Assembly: GCA_028704435.1 (NCBI GenBank)
Contig: JAQWFL010000024.1
Coordinates: 1-40,573, forward strand
DNA: 40,573 nt
Reading direction: 5' to 3'
DNA from: Anaerostipes sp.
GTDB taxonomy: Bacteria > Bacillota > Clostridia > Lachnospirales > Lachnospiraceae
Numbering within the stretch: position 1 is the stretch's first letter; each line of letters begins with the position of its first letter. Position numbers and translations under genes: made by a program. The notes under the pieces were generated by a model that saw only the letters and a program-made list of their open reading frames with translations, ran no database searches and was not told where the DNA came from. Positions 7,751 through 15,425 of the stretch are shown piece after piece.

Positions 7751-8755
7751 CTAATTCATTCCATACATATCGTGTCGTACTTCTGAATTGTAATAATGGC
7801 TTATGGTATTAGGCGCATTATAGAGAGCTGTAATCAAGTAAGCCTTAATATTAGCAACCTTAGTTGTGTTCTTTTCCATACATCCAATGACATACTGCAA
7901 GTGAGATGAATTCAGTTTTAAGAATTTACTCTTAACCAGACTGTATGGATATTCTTCTCCTGCGATTCTAATTGTCTTACGAGGAACACATACAACATCA
8001 CAGATAATCTGATACAGTTCATCGTACATGTCTCTGTCATTCCACTGATAATTAGACATCATAATGTCATACTCAATGTTGTCTCTGATGATTTCCATGT
8101 ATGCAGATGCCTGATCCATCTCATCCACCTGCTGATAAGATTGACTGATAGGATTAGTATTACTCAATATATTATTGTTCTCTTTATTATTCGGGTGTAA
8201 TAATTCCCCCAGTACCGTGGTAGTTTCTTCACTGGTTTCGTCCACTATTTTACGCTGGCGAAAATTATCCTCTGGTGAATCAGCTTCACTGGTGCCATTT
8301 ACACACTGGTGTATTTTTTTCACTGGTTCCATATCTTCACTGGTGTTATTAGTATCCTGGCGAACTTCTTTCACTGGTGTTTTGCCTGCACTACTCTTAT
8401 CTTCTGATACAAAGTTTTTCACATAGATAACATTAGCCACACCGGTCTGTTTTACCATATCAATTAAGCCGATATTCTCTAATTCTTTTAGCAACACACC
8501 TGCAGTTTTTTTGCTTACATTTAAGTCCTCTTCAATATTGTTTAGAGAATACTTGATGAAGACCTTATTGTCCTCATCAAGCCATCCTCTTCTCTTGGAA
8601 AGAGACATTCGATCAAGCATCAGACCGTAGAGAAGCTTTGCGTTATTAGACATATCCTTAAAGCGTTCATCTGTAATCAACGCCTTTGGTAATCTATAAA
8701 ACGTAAACTGCTCCGATTCTCTTCCATAATAAAAATCAAGCTCCAACTTCTCCAC
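7751..8755 (-). CDS. repA: RepA_N-family plasmid replication initiator
   Basis: 334 residues from a GTG at 8755 that overlaps the parB stop (TAGTG) behind AAGGAGGG. Residues about 16-110 match the RepA_N pattern: FTFYRLPKALITDERFKDMS, AKLLYGLMLDRMSLSKRRGW, and then a winged-helix stretch with DLNVSKKTAGVLLKELENIGLI. A low-complexity linker (about 120-200) is where the DNA carries iterons. The C-terminal domain (about 215-334) is smaller and less conserved, as is usual in the family. RepA_N proteins initiate theta replication of many Gram-positive plasmids and are also carried by ICEs. In the plasmids that have been studied the origin lies inside rep, consistent with the repeat array seen here. 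Co-transcribed with parA and parB. Confidence 0.9.
   Translation of the reverse strand: MEKLELDFYYGRESEQFTFYRLPKALITDERFKDMSNNAKLLYGLMLDRMSLSKRRGWLDEDNKVFIKYSLNNIEEDLNVSKKTAGVLLKELENIGLIDMVKQTGVANVIYVKNFVSEDKSSAGKTPVKEVRQDTNNTSEDMEPVKKIHQCVNGTSEADSPEDNFRQRKIVDETSEETTTVLGELLHPNNKENNNILSNTNPISQSYQQVDEMDQASAYMEIIRDNIEYDIMMSNYQWNDRDMYDELYQIICDVVCVPRKTIRIAGEEYPYSLVKSKFLKLNSSHLQYVIGCMEKNTTKVANIKAYLITALYNAPNTISHYYNSEVRHDMYGMN
8228..8386. repeat. 17-bp iteron array inside repA, probable replication origin
   Basis: The nonamer TTCACTGGT occurs exactly at 8228, 8285, 8319, 8336 and 8370. Degenerate copies keep the same phase at 8251, 8268, 8302 and 8353, with a weak one at 8387. From 8251 to 8370 the copies start every 17 bases without exception (8251, 8268, 8285, 8302, 8319, 8336, 8353, 8370); all keep the CTGG core. 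A period of 17 is not a multiple of three, so the protein sequence does not show the repeat and protein-level selection cannot explain it. In RepA_N plasmids the initiator binds iterons located within its own gene, which is what this arrangement suggests. Confidence 0.85.
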
Positions 8756-9651
8756 TAATTATGCCCTCCTTTCTCTTTCCACTCATCCAATAACTTCACA
8801 ATAATTGTTTCAATATCTTCGTTACTCATATTGGGTTCAAAATATGAATCCAATCTTTTCTGATTAAATACCACCTTACGAACTGCAGCTTTCTTATAGC
8901 TCATGATTTCTCTTAACCATTGCTCATTAAAAAGCCCTTCCTTTACTGCGTTCTTAATTCTTGCTGATTGCTCCATATTAACGAATACACCAATCTCATT
9001 CATAACACGATATACTACTTCCTGCTGTTCTGCAGATATAAAGGATAAATCTACACCTTGCGCAATTCCAAGTTTTTTCATATCAATGCATTCTAACAGT
9101 TCATCTGACAGATTTGATAAGTATATAAGTCTCTGAATCGTCTTACAGCTTTCTCCTGCAGAATCACTCATTTCTTGCAGTGATAATCCACCAGTTGCAC
9201 CCTGATGTTTCATTGCATCGTATTTCATGCGGTAAGCCTTGGCTTTCTCACTTATAGATATATCTTCTCTCTGAATATTGGCATCAACCATAATCACAGT
9301 TGCTTCATCATCATTACAGTCTTTAATCATAACTGGCATTGTTTCCAGTTCAGCCAGGGTTGCCGCATGGTGTCTACGGTGACCTGAAATCAGTTCATAG
9401 CCACCTTCTGCACGAACTCTTACAATGGCAGGAACAAGAATGCCATACTGCTTTACACTTTCAACCATTTCTTCCATCTTGTCATCATCTAAGACTTTAA
9501 ATGGATGATTCTTGAACGGATGAAGCTCACTAAGAGCCACATCCTTAATTTGTTCACCTTGCCCCTGTACTGCATCATCCTCTGGTTCAGACCCAAACAT
9601 ATCATCGTATTTGGATAATACAATCTTTTCTCCTAAGTTTCTCTTACTCAT
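8755..9651 (-). CDS. parB: ParB/Spo0J-family partition protein
   Basis: 298 residues from ATG 9651, nine bases after a GAGGAGG. A TTG nine bases upstream is in frame but lacks correct spacing. The ParB N-terminal domain is clear: a VALSELHPFKNHPFKVLDDDK lead-in, then ISGHRRHHAATLAELETMPVMI (about 90-111) in place of the GERR box that binds CTP in this family. Next comes NIQREDISISEKAKAYRMKYDAM, and an HTH region around LSLQEMSDSAGESCKTIQRLI. The C-terminus would mediate dimerisation. It acts with ParA to segregate the replicon or stabilise an ICE. The start overlaps the parA stop by eight bases and the stop overlaps the repA start, so parA, parB and repA are translationally coupled. Confidence 0.88.
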   Translation of the reverse strand: MSKRNLGEKIVLSKYDDMFGSEPEDDAVQGQGEQIKDVALSELHPFKNHPFKVLDDDKMEEMVESVKQYGILVPAIVRVRAEGGYELISGHRRHHAATLAELETMPVMIKDCNDDEATVIMVDANIQREDISISEKAKAYRMKYDAMKHQGATGGLSLQEMSDSAGESCKTIQRLIYLSNLSDELLECIDMKKLGIAQGVDLSFISAEQQEVVYRVMNEIGVFVNMEQSARIKNAVKEGLFNEQWLREIMSYKKAAVRKVVFNQKRLDSYFEPNMSNEDIETIIVKLLDEWKEKGGHN

Positions 9652-10426
9652 GGCTGACAACCTCCTCTACTAACTGTTCGTATGCCTTTGCTACTTTACC
9701 TTTTGCATCATGTGTATATATGCTAACACCTGCGGCTGGCATCTCTGCTGCTCTTACTGACATTGGAATTACATTATCAAAGATATGAATATCCTTTGCA
9801 TACGCATTGTAAACAACATCAATAATGTCATTTGCATAATTGGTTCTGTAATCAACCATTGTAAGCAAGATACCCATGATATGAAGTTTTGGGTTCATCT
9901 TTCTTTTTACCCTACTGATTGTCTTAAGCAACTGCTGTAAGCCCTTAATTGGCAGATAAGCAGGTTGTACGGGTATGATAATCTCATCTGCAGCTACAAG
10001 TGCATTCAATGTCAACTGACCAAGGTTTGGAGAGCAGTCAATTACAATATAGTCATAGCGATCTGCAATCATTTCGATATAATCCTTTAAGACAGTCTCA
10101 CTACTCATAATTCCGATTAAGGATGTTTCTACACCTGCTAACTCAATATTGGCAGGCATAAGGTCAACACCCTCTTTGTGATGAAGAACTCCTGCATCAA
10201 GACCAAAATCATCTTCATTCAATACCCACTCCATAATATTGGATAATGTTACATCTAATTGATCTGGTTGCTGATAGCCTAACGCCTCTGTAAGAGATCC
10301 CTGGGGATCGTTGTCAATAATCAATACCTTTTTACCTAATCTTGCCAAACCAATTCCTACATTGATTGTTGTGGTTGTCTTTGCGACTCCACCTTTCTGA
10401 TTTGCACATATAATAACTTTACTCAT
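9644..10426 (-). CDS. parA: ParA/Soj-family partition ATPase
   Basis: 260 residues. The N-terminus has the deviant Walker A motif QKGGVAKTTTTINVGIGLA (about 10-28), a second motif IDNDPQGSLTEALGY (about 37-51), and a Walker B-like DYIVIDCSPNLGQLTLNAL (about 124-142). It lacks an N-terminal HTH extension, so it is a Soj-type ParA rather than a P1-type one and should not autoregulate through its own DNA-binding domain. It binds DNA non-specifically in the ATP form and moves ParB-bound DNA. The AAGGAGG before ATG 10426 lies inside the end of the 59-residue DUF3970-like gene, one base separating stop and start. It is the central gene of the rep/par operon of the element. Confidence 0.92.
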   Translation of the reverse strand: MSKVIICANQKGGVAKTTTTINVGIGLARLGKKVLIIDNDPQGSLTEALGYQQPDQLDVTLSNIMEWVLNEDDFGLDAGVLHHKEGVDLMPANIELAGVETSLIGIMSSETVLKDYIEMIADRYDYIVIDCSPNLGQLTLNALVAADEIIIPVQPAYLPIKGLQQLLKTISRVKRKMNPKLHIMGILLTMVDYRTNYANDIIDVVYNAYAKDIHIFDNVIPMSVRAAEMPAAGVSIYTHDAKGKVAKAYEQLVEEVVSHE

Positions 10427-10427
10427 T

Positions 10428-10607
10428 TTACTTGTCCTCCTTAAATTCTACTTTTTTGATTTCTGCATACATTCTGTAATATTTATTAGTTCCTTTATTC
10501 GTATAGATTTCTGACATCTGAATGACTTCTATCTGTGGACTGCTTTTCAGCAATCCACAAAACCACTCTATATATTCCTTTGTCCCTTGCAATCTAACCT
10601 TTAACAT
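10428..10607 (-). CDS. Small DUF3970-like protein
   Basis: A 59-residue frame starting MLKVRLQGTKEYIEWFCGLL at 10607 and containing YTNKGTNKYYRMYAEIKK, which fits the pattern I know from the DUF3970 family of short proteins found on Gram-positive plasmids and ICEs. The start lies 14 bases inside the end of the DUF6075-like gene and the stop is one base before the parA ATG, so it sits in the rep/par operon. It is easy to miss because of its length. Its biochemical role is unknown; the conserved basic and aromatic residues could suit nucleic acid or protein binding. Confidence 0.75.
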   Translation of the reverse strand: MLKVRLQGTKEYIEWFCGLLKSSPQIEVIQMSEIYTNKGTNKYYRMYAEIKKVEFKEDK

Positions 10608-11052
10608 ATAACGCCTCCCAATCTACATAAGAGCAATACTCTGGATATCGAATCTTAATTGCCTCCCAAAAGTATCTTACATATCCACTGCAGAATATTT
10701 CTTCCACTGTGTACTGACGACACTCTGTTAATTGCTGCTCGTGTTTCTTATAATCATCTACACTCGGTGTTCCATTGCAATATAGATTAAAAGCCATTCT
10801 GATTACTTTGACACTTCCACTGGTATTCCATCCTTTTTTCAGGCATTCCGTCTGAACACATCCAGTCTGGAAATTATAGATTTCCTCAACATGATTTCTT
10901 GTATCCTCACTGATGCCGAGGCAATATACCAATGCTTTGTGATATACATCTTGATATCTACACTTCTGCATCCATTCCTCATAGAATTCTCGGTGACTTT
11001 CATTCTTAAAATTGATTGTTTCTTTTTTTGCACTTAACGCTGTGTTATTCAT
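10594..11052 (-). CDS. DUF6075-like protein, first gene of the rep/par operon
   Basis: 152 residues from ATG 11052 (MNNTALSAKKETINF), which has AGGAGC at the right distance. The frame is open upstream to 11139, but that extension runs through promoter-like repeats and has no ribosome binding site. Features include a DVYHKALVYCLGISEDTRNHVEEIY stretch at about 42-65 and a C-terminal FWEAIKIRYPEYCSYVDW, which match my recollection of DUF6075 proteins found beside parA on clostridial elements. Function unknown. It is soluble, with several Cys and Tyr and no membrane segment. It heads the operon, directly behind the phased repeats. Confidence 0.7.
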   Translation of the reverse strand: MNNTALSAKKETINFKNESHREFYEEWMQKCRYQDVYHKALVYCLGISEDTRNHVEEIYNFQTGCVQTECLKKGWNTSGSVKVIRMAFNLYCNGTPSVDDYKKHEQQLTECRQYTVEEIFCSGYVRYFWEAIKIRYPEYCSYVDWEALYVKG

Positions 11053-11073
11053 ACTTATTAGCTCCTTTCTGAC

Positions 11074-11131
11074 TTCGTATAAATTTCGTATACAATATCG
11101 CAATTCTCGTATACATTCTTTGAATATACGA
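11074..11131 (-). promoter_or_regulatory. Promoter and phased operator-like repeats before the rep/par operon
   Basis: CGTATA occurs at 11076-11081, 11087-11092 and 11108-11113, and inverted as TATACG at 11125-11130. Spacings of 11 and 21 bases put the direct copies on one face of the helix. The last two copies form an imperfect palindrome (11107-11131). On the minus strand TTGCGA (11098-11103) and TATACG (11076-11081) are separated by 16 bases and make a plausible promoter whose -10 is one of the repeats. A bound protein would therefore both mark the site and repress the operon. Confidence 0.55.
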
Positions 11132-11137
11132 TGGAAC

Positions 11138-11178
11138 AAAAAAGGACCTTCCCTTAGAATTTTTCTAAAGGAAAGTCC
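11138..11178 (-). terminator. Rho-independent terminator reading away from lysS
   Basis: On the minus strand a 16-base-pair stem (11144-11159 with 11163-11178) with a three-base loop and two G-U wobbles is followed by six T residues (11138-11143). The wobbles pair only on the minus strand, which fixes the direction. It would stop transcripts arriving from lysS before they enter the rep/par operon. Confidence 0.85.
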
Positions 11179-11180
11179 CT

Positions 11181-11328
11181 ATTTTCGTTAATCTTTATCC
11201 TGTTTTATTCAAAGCTATCCGTCAGTTGAGCCCATAATTCTTCATCTCAAATTACGAATTTGTTGTAGTAAGCGTTGTAGTAAGCACCTTACTCAACCTC
11301 GCAAACCCTTGATTTTACTGGCTTTCTA
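11181..11328. other. Probable attachment-site region at the lysS 3' end
   Basis: This 148-base stretch from the terminator to the lysS stop holds no convincing gene. It joins core chromosome to plasmid-type genes and contains a tandem 12-bp repeat (11262-11285) of the kind that integrases use as arm sites. The crossover sequence probably includes the last codons of lysS or the bases just after its TAG at 11326-11328. No tRNA gene is present. The matching second copy was not seen inside the window, as expected if the element extends to the left. Confidence 0.45.
11262..11285. repeat. Tandem direct repeat, 2 x 12 bp
   Basis: GTTGTAGTAAGC occurs twice head to tail with no spacer, 41 bases beyond the lysS stop codon. 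It may be an integrase arm-type binding site, or simply a local duplication. Confidence 0.8.
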
Positions 11329-12804
11329 CTTGTCTAATGACTTCATCGTCGGGAATAGTAATACATCTCTAATTGCAGATGAATCTGTAAGTAACATTAC
11401 CATTCTATCAATTCCGAATCCAATTCCACCAGTTGGAGGCATACCTACAGATAAAGCATTCAAGAAGTCTTCATCTGTTGTATTTGCTTCATCATCACCT
11501 TGTGCTAACAATTCTTCCTGTGCCTTAAAACGCTCTCTTTGGTCAATTGGATCATTTAACTCAGAGTAAGCATTGGCCATCTCCCATCCATTCATAAAGA
11601 ACTCAAAACGTTCTACATATTCAGGGTTCTCAGGCTTTTTCTTTGTTAATGGAGAGATATCTGTTGGATGATCCATAACAAATGTAGGTTGGATTAAATG
11701 TTCTTCTACATATTCTTCAAAGAATAAGTTTAGAATATCACCCTTCTTATGGCGATCTTCAAATTCAACATGCTTTTCCTTTGCAATGGCTCTTGCATCT
11801 TCTAATGTCTCGATGGTATTCCAGTCAACACCTGCGTATTTCTTGACTGCGTCAACCATAGTAATTCTCTCAAATGGCTGTTCTAAATCCATCTCAATCT
11901 CATTGTAAGTAATCTTAGCAGACCCAGTTACCTCAGTTGCAAGATAACGATAAAGATTTTCTGTTAAATCCATCATTCCATTGTAATCTGTATATGCTTG
12001 GTACAATTCCATCAATGTAAATTCAGGGTTATGTCTTGTATCAACACCTTCGTTACGGAATACACGTCCAATTTCATAGACTCTCTCTAAACCACCTACA
12101 ATTAATCTCTTAAGATATAATTCAAGAGAAATACGTAATTTTACGTCTTCACTAAGTGCATTGTAGTGAGTTTCAAATGGACGAGCTGCTGCTCCACCTG
12201 CATTGGATACAAGCATTGGAGTTTCAACTTCCATAAATCCTTCTCCGTCTAAGTAACGGCGAACTGCACTGATAATCTTAGAACGCATAATAAATGTCTT
12301 CTTAGAGTCTTCATTCATAATCAAATCAACATATCTTTGACGATATCTTGTGTCTGTATCTGTTAATCCGTGGAACTTTTCTGGAAGTGGCTGTAAACTC
12401 TTAGAAAGTAAAACTACTTCTGTTGCATGGATAGACTTTTCACCCTTTTGAGTTGTGAATACAGTTCCTTTGATTCCAATAATGTCACCAATATCCATCT
12501 TCTTAAAATCTTTATATTCTTCTTGTCCAATTTCATCTCTCGCAACATATGACTGAATCTTTCCTTGTAAATCCTGAATATTACAAAAAGAAGCTTTCCC
12601 CATGACACGCTTAAACATCATACGTCCAGCGACTGTGACTTCTTTTCCTTCTAATTCATCATAGTTTTCTTTGATTTCTTCTGAATGATGTGTCACATCA
12701 TACTTTGTAATCTCGAAAGGGTTCTGTCCACGCTCTTGTAGATCAGCAAGCTTGTCAAGACGAACCTTTACCAATTGATTCTCTTCATTCTTTTGTTGTG
12801 CCAA
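11326..12804 (-). CDS. lysS: Lysyl-tRNA synthetase, class II
   Basis: 492 residues, the usual length. An N-terminal OB-fold anticodon-binding domain (about 55-165) precedes the class II catalytic core with motif 2 (RVFRNEGVDTRHNPEFTLME near 252-271) and motif 3 (GGIGFGIDRMVMLL near 459-472). The protein charges tRNA-Lys with lysine in the cytoplasm. It starts 13 bases after the greA stop and shares its promoter. The C-terminus (LLFPTMKSLDK) is normal, so any integration at the 3' end has preserved the reading frame. Confidence 0.97.
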   Translation of the reverse strand: MAQQKNEENQLVKVRLDKLADLQERGQNPFEITKYDVTHHSEEIKENYDELEGKEVTVAGRMMFKRVMGKASFCNIQDLQGKIQSYVARDEIGQEEYKDFKKMDIGDIIGIKGTVFTTQKGEKSIHATEVVLLSKSLQPLPEKFHGLTDTDTRYRQRYVDLIMNEDSKKTFIMRSKIISAVRRYLDGEGFMEVETPMLVSNAGGAAARPFETHYNALSEDVKLRISLELYLKRLIVGGLERVYEIGRVFRNEGVDTRHNPEFTLMELYQAYTDYNGMMDLTENLYRYLATEVTGSAKITYNEIEMDLEQPFERITMVDAVKKYAGVDWNTIETLEDARAIAKEKHVEFEDRHKKGDILNLFFEEYVEEHLIQPTFVMDHPTDISPLTKKKPENPEYVERFEFFMNGWEMANAYSELNDPIDQRERFKAQEELLAQGDDEANTTDEDFLNALSVGMPPTGGIGFGIDRMVMLLTDSSAIRDVLLFPTMKSLDK

Positions 12805-12816
12805 TTTCTATTCCTC

Positions 12817-13296
12817 TTACTTTCTCTTTACATCTACGACTCTAAATTGATTTACCTGATTTACACCTTCTACATCAACAACATCACCAATTTGTGCTCC
12901 TAATAAAGCTCTTCCAATTGGTGCTTCATTTGAAATTTTATTATTTAAAATATCAGCTTCGGTAGAACCAACAATATGATACTTTACTTCTTTTCCAAGT
13001 GTCATATCTTCTAATGTTACAAGACATCCTAAACTAATAACACCTTTCTTAAACTTAGTTTCAATAACCTCAGCGTTCTTAAGAATAGCTTCGATTTCAT
13101 CGATACGTGCTTCCATATCTCTCTGCTCATCTTTTGCAGCATCATATTCAGCATTCTCGGATAAATCTCCCTGCTCTCTTGCCTCTTTAATTTTTTGTGC
13201 AACTTCTTTACGCTTTACTACTTTTAAGTCTTGTAATTCATTCTCTAATGCTTGTAACCCATCTCTGGTTAAAATATTCTTTTTTGCTTCTGCCAT
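12817..13296 (-). CDS. greA: Transcription elongation factor GreA
   Basis: 159 residues. The N-terminal coiled coil is evident, with the loop residues DLSENAEYDAAKDEQRDMEARI at about 44-65 carrying the acidic tip that stimulates RNA cleavage, and a C-terminal FKBP-like domain with IGRALLGAQIGDVVDVE. GreA rescues backtracked RNA polymerase. It is the first gene of a greA-lysS unit with a near-consensus promoter immediately upstream. Confidence 0.97.
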   Translation of the reverse strand: MAEAKKNILTRDGLQALENELQDLKVVKRKEVAQKIKEAREQGDLSENAEYDAAKDEQRDMEARIDEIEAILKNAEVIETKFKKGVISLGCLVTLEDMTLGKEVKYHIVGSTEADILNNKISNEAPIGRALLGAQIGDVVDVEGVNQVNQFRVVDVKRK

Positions 13297-13331
13297 GATA
13301 TTCTCCCTTTCTAAACGTTTTTAATTAATCA

Positions 13332-13361
13332 ATTATATCCTAGGAACCTTTTACTTGTCAA
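13332..13361 (-). promoter_or_regulatory. Promoter of greA-lysS
   Basis: Minus strand: perfect TTGACA (13356-13361, overlapping the last dusB codons), an 18-base spacer, perfect TATAAT (13332-13337). This is the closest match to a sigma-A consensus noted in the window. Confidence 0.8.
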
Positions 13362-14331
13362 TGTAATCCTTCAACAGACTATATAGTTCTTCATAGCTCT
13401 TTGTTTGGTTGACCATTCCACGAAGTCTTGCTGCTCCACTGAATCCATGAGTATACCATGAGACATGCTTTCTCATTTCACGGATTCCAGTATATTCGCC
13501 CTTACATTCAATGAGCATTTTTCCATGCTTTAGAATCATCTCAAAGACTTCTTCTTTACTTGGATGTGGCAATAATTCTCCCGTTTCAAAATAATGCTTC
13601 ATTTCCCTGAAAATCCATGGATTTCCTCTGGCATGTCTACCAATCATAATTCCATCACAGCCGGTTTCCTCAAACATACGCTGTGCATCTAGAGGGGTAC
13701 ATACGTCTCCATTTCCAATGACAGGAATGGAGACTTGCTCTTTCACTTTTCGGATAATATTCCAGTCAGCCTTCCCAGAATAATATTCTTCTCTTGTTCG
13801 TCCATGTACTGCAACAGCTTTGGCTCCACCTGCTTCAATTCGTTTTGCAATCTCCACTGCATTAATTGAATCATCATCAAAACCTTTTCTTATTTTCACT
13901 GTAACTGGAACTTTTACATTAGAAGAAACTTCCCTTACTACATCTTCTACCAACTGTGGATTCTTAAGAAGTGCTGATCCATCTCCATTATTTACAATCT
14001 TGGGCATGGGACATCCCATATTAATATCAATAATCTCAAATCCCTGTTCTTCTACCAACTTTGCCATTTCACCCATTAGCTTTGCATCGGAACCAAAAAT
14101 CTGTGCAGCTACAGGCTTTTCTCTTGGATCAGATTCCATCAATGGACCAGTATTGGGACTCTTATAAAAGATTCCCTTTGCACTGATCATTTCTGTATAT
14201 ACAAGTCCTGCACCCATCTCTTTACATAACAGGCGATAAGGAAGATCCGTTACCCCTGCCATAGGTGCAAGAAGAAATGGAATATCTATTGTCAAATTTC
14301 CAATTTGCAATGGTTTATTTTTGCTTTTCAT
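13351..14331 (-). CDS. dusB: tRNA-dihydrouridine synthase
   Basis: 326 residues of a TIM-barrel flavoprotein that reduces uridine to dihydrouridine in the D-loop of tRNA. Visible motifs are [17 protein letters not shown] near the start (FMN binding), the catalytic cysteine in [20 protein letters not shown] (about 98-117), [16 protein letters not shown], and IGNGDV with [12 protein letters not shown] (FMN phosphate). DusB of Firmicutes fits best. The start overlaps the coaX stop by 17 bases, so it is part of the same operon. The greA promoter begins within its last codons. Confidence 0.93.
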   Translation of the reverse strand: MKSKNKPLQIGNLTIDIPFLLAPMAGVTDLPYRLLCKEMGAGLVYTEMISAKGIFYKSPNTGPLMESDPREKPVAAQIFGSDAKLMGEMAKLVEEQGFEIIDINMGCPMPKIVNNGDGSALLKNPQLVEDVVREVSSNVKVPVTVKIRKGFDDDSINAVEIAKRIEAGGAKAVAVHGRTREEYYSGKADWNIIRKVKEQVSIPVIGNGDVCTPLDAQRMFEETGCDGIMIGRHARGNPWIFREMKHYFETGELLPHPSKEEVFEMILKHGKMLIECKGEYTGIREMRKHVSWYTHGFSGAARLRGMVNQTKSYEELYSLLKDYIDK

Positions 14332-15082
14332 ATATGATTCTCAATCCTTTTAATGTTAATTTATCATCGTAAAAGTCAATCTCTTCTACTTCCTTTGAAA
14401 GTATTCTGCCAAGACCACCAGTTGCAACAACTTTAATATCATCTCTGCCATATTCTTTTTTTATACATTCGATAATGTATTTTGTTTCTCCTACGACACC
14501 ATAAAATAACCCTGCCTGCATACTAGAAATGGTTTCTATGCCAAGAATACTGTCCATTTTTTTAATTTCAATTTGTGGAAGTCTTGCCGCTCCCTTCCAT
14601 AGGGCATTGGCTGCAGTTCGAATTCCTGGAGACGTTGCTCCACCAAAGAAAACCCCGTCTTCTGTAACTAAATCGTATGTGGTTGCTGTTCCGTAATCAA
14701 TGACGATAGTTGGACCTCCATATATACTATATGCCGCAACAATATCCACAATACGGTCTGCTCCAACTTCTCTAGGGTTTAATCGACTTAAATTAATTCC
14801 TGTTTTCACTCCAGGTCCAATAATCACTGGTGTTACATGAAAATATTTTCCAATGGCATTGTTTAATGAATGCATGATATCTGGAACAACAGATCCAATA
14901 ATAGCAGCATCAATCCCTGCGATATTAATTCCTTTATGTGACAGCATATCACATATTAAAGCACCAAATTCATCTGAAGTTCTCTGCATTTTTGTTGTAA
15001 TACGAAAAGAATCTAACAAATCTTCCCTATCAAATACTCCAACTGTAATATTTGTATTTCCTACATCTAGTCCTAGTAACAT
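14315..15082 (-). CDS. coaX: Type III pantothenate kinase
   Basis: 255 residues. It has the ASKHA-type phosphate loop [17 protein letters not shown] at the N-terminus, then [33 protein letters not shown] (about 107-139) with the catalytic aspartates, and GGATSPGI. It catalyses the first step of coenzyme A synthesis and, unlike CoaA, is not feedback inhibited by CoA. Its start touches the stop of the DUF6145-like gene (both at 15082), and its end overlaps dusB. Confidence 0.95.
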   Translation of the reverse strand: MLLGLDVGNTNITVGVFDREDLLDSFRITTKMQRTSDEFGALICDMLSHKGINIAGIDAAIIGSVVPDIMHSLNNAIGKYFHVTPVIIGPGVKTGINLSRLNPREVGADRIVDIVAAYSIYGGPTIVIDYGTATTYDLVTEDGVFFGGATSPGIRTAANALWKGAARLPQIEIKKMDSILGIETISSMQAGLFYGVVGETKYIIECIKKEYGRDDIKVVATGGLGRILSKEVEEIDFYDDKLTLKGLRIIYEKQK

Positions 15083-15414
15083 TATTCTACCTCTTCTCCC
15101 AAGAAAAACACTTTATAAAACATCTCTAGAGATTCCCAAAGTTCTTTTTTATCCATTTGCATCTGCTTGATTTTAAGACCACTTCCAATTTCATCAAACA
15201 TATAATCATTTTCCTTTGCTTCTGTTACAAAATGAAGATTCCCTTCTTCATCATACTCAATGGTTATGATTCCACCAGCTTCTGCGGTATATAAAACACA
15301 GGCAATCTTTAATTCATCTTTTATTCCTTGTGGCAGTCCATTGAAATCTTCATTCAAATAATACTTCTGCTCATATGAACTTGCTCCACATAAAACCATA
15401 TTATCTTGATACAT
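15082..15414 (-). CDS. DUF6145-like conserved protein
   Basis: 110 residues, acidic, without signal peptide or membrane helices. Sequence features are [18 protein letters not shown] near the N-terminus, a central [25 protein letters not shown], and [20 protein letters not shown] near the C-terminus. From memory this corresponds to the Lachnospiraceae family DUF6145, commonly found between birA and coaX. Function unknown. It is located 11 bases after the birA stop and immediately before coaX, so it belongs to the argF-birA-coaX-dusB run. Confidence 0.75.
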   Translation of the reverse strand: MYQDNMVLCGASSYEQKYYLNEDFNGLPQGIKDELKIACVLYTAEAGGIITIEYDEEGNLHFVTEAKENDYMFDEIGSGLKIKQMQMDKKELWESLEMFYKVFFLGEEVE

Positions 15415-15425
15415 GTTGTCCCCTC

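Larger units (their letters stand above)
1..11325. mobile_element. Integrated plasmid/ICE-like element next to lysS (right end; left end outside window)
   Basis: All genes from the left edge up to the lysS stop are of accessory type: a RepA_N replication initiator, ParA, ParB, DUF6075-like and DUF3970-like proteins, a restriction-modification cassette, and Tad-like secretion genes. From about 11,326 onwards everything is core chromosome. The element is bounded on the right by the lysS 3' end, where a tandem 12-bp repeat and a terminator lie. RepA_N/ParA/ParB cassettes are typical of plasmids and of ICEs in Clostridia. No integrase, relaxase or VirB4/VirD4 gene is visible, so the element class is open, and the left end is inferred to be beyond base 1. 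It is also possible that only part of this region is mobile. Confidence 0.65.

Noticed and set aside
11181-11325. Remnant of an integrase gene between the terminator and lysS
   Set aside because: All frames are short (for example RLSKVLTTTLTTTNS then stop) and I could not match any to an integrase; the repeats explain the TTT-like translation.
12805-13350. T-box leader for lysS
   Set aside because: lysS follows greA by 13 bases and the greA promoter has a leader of only about 30 bases, leaving no room for a T-box.
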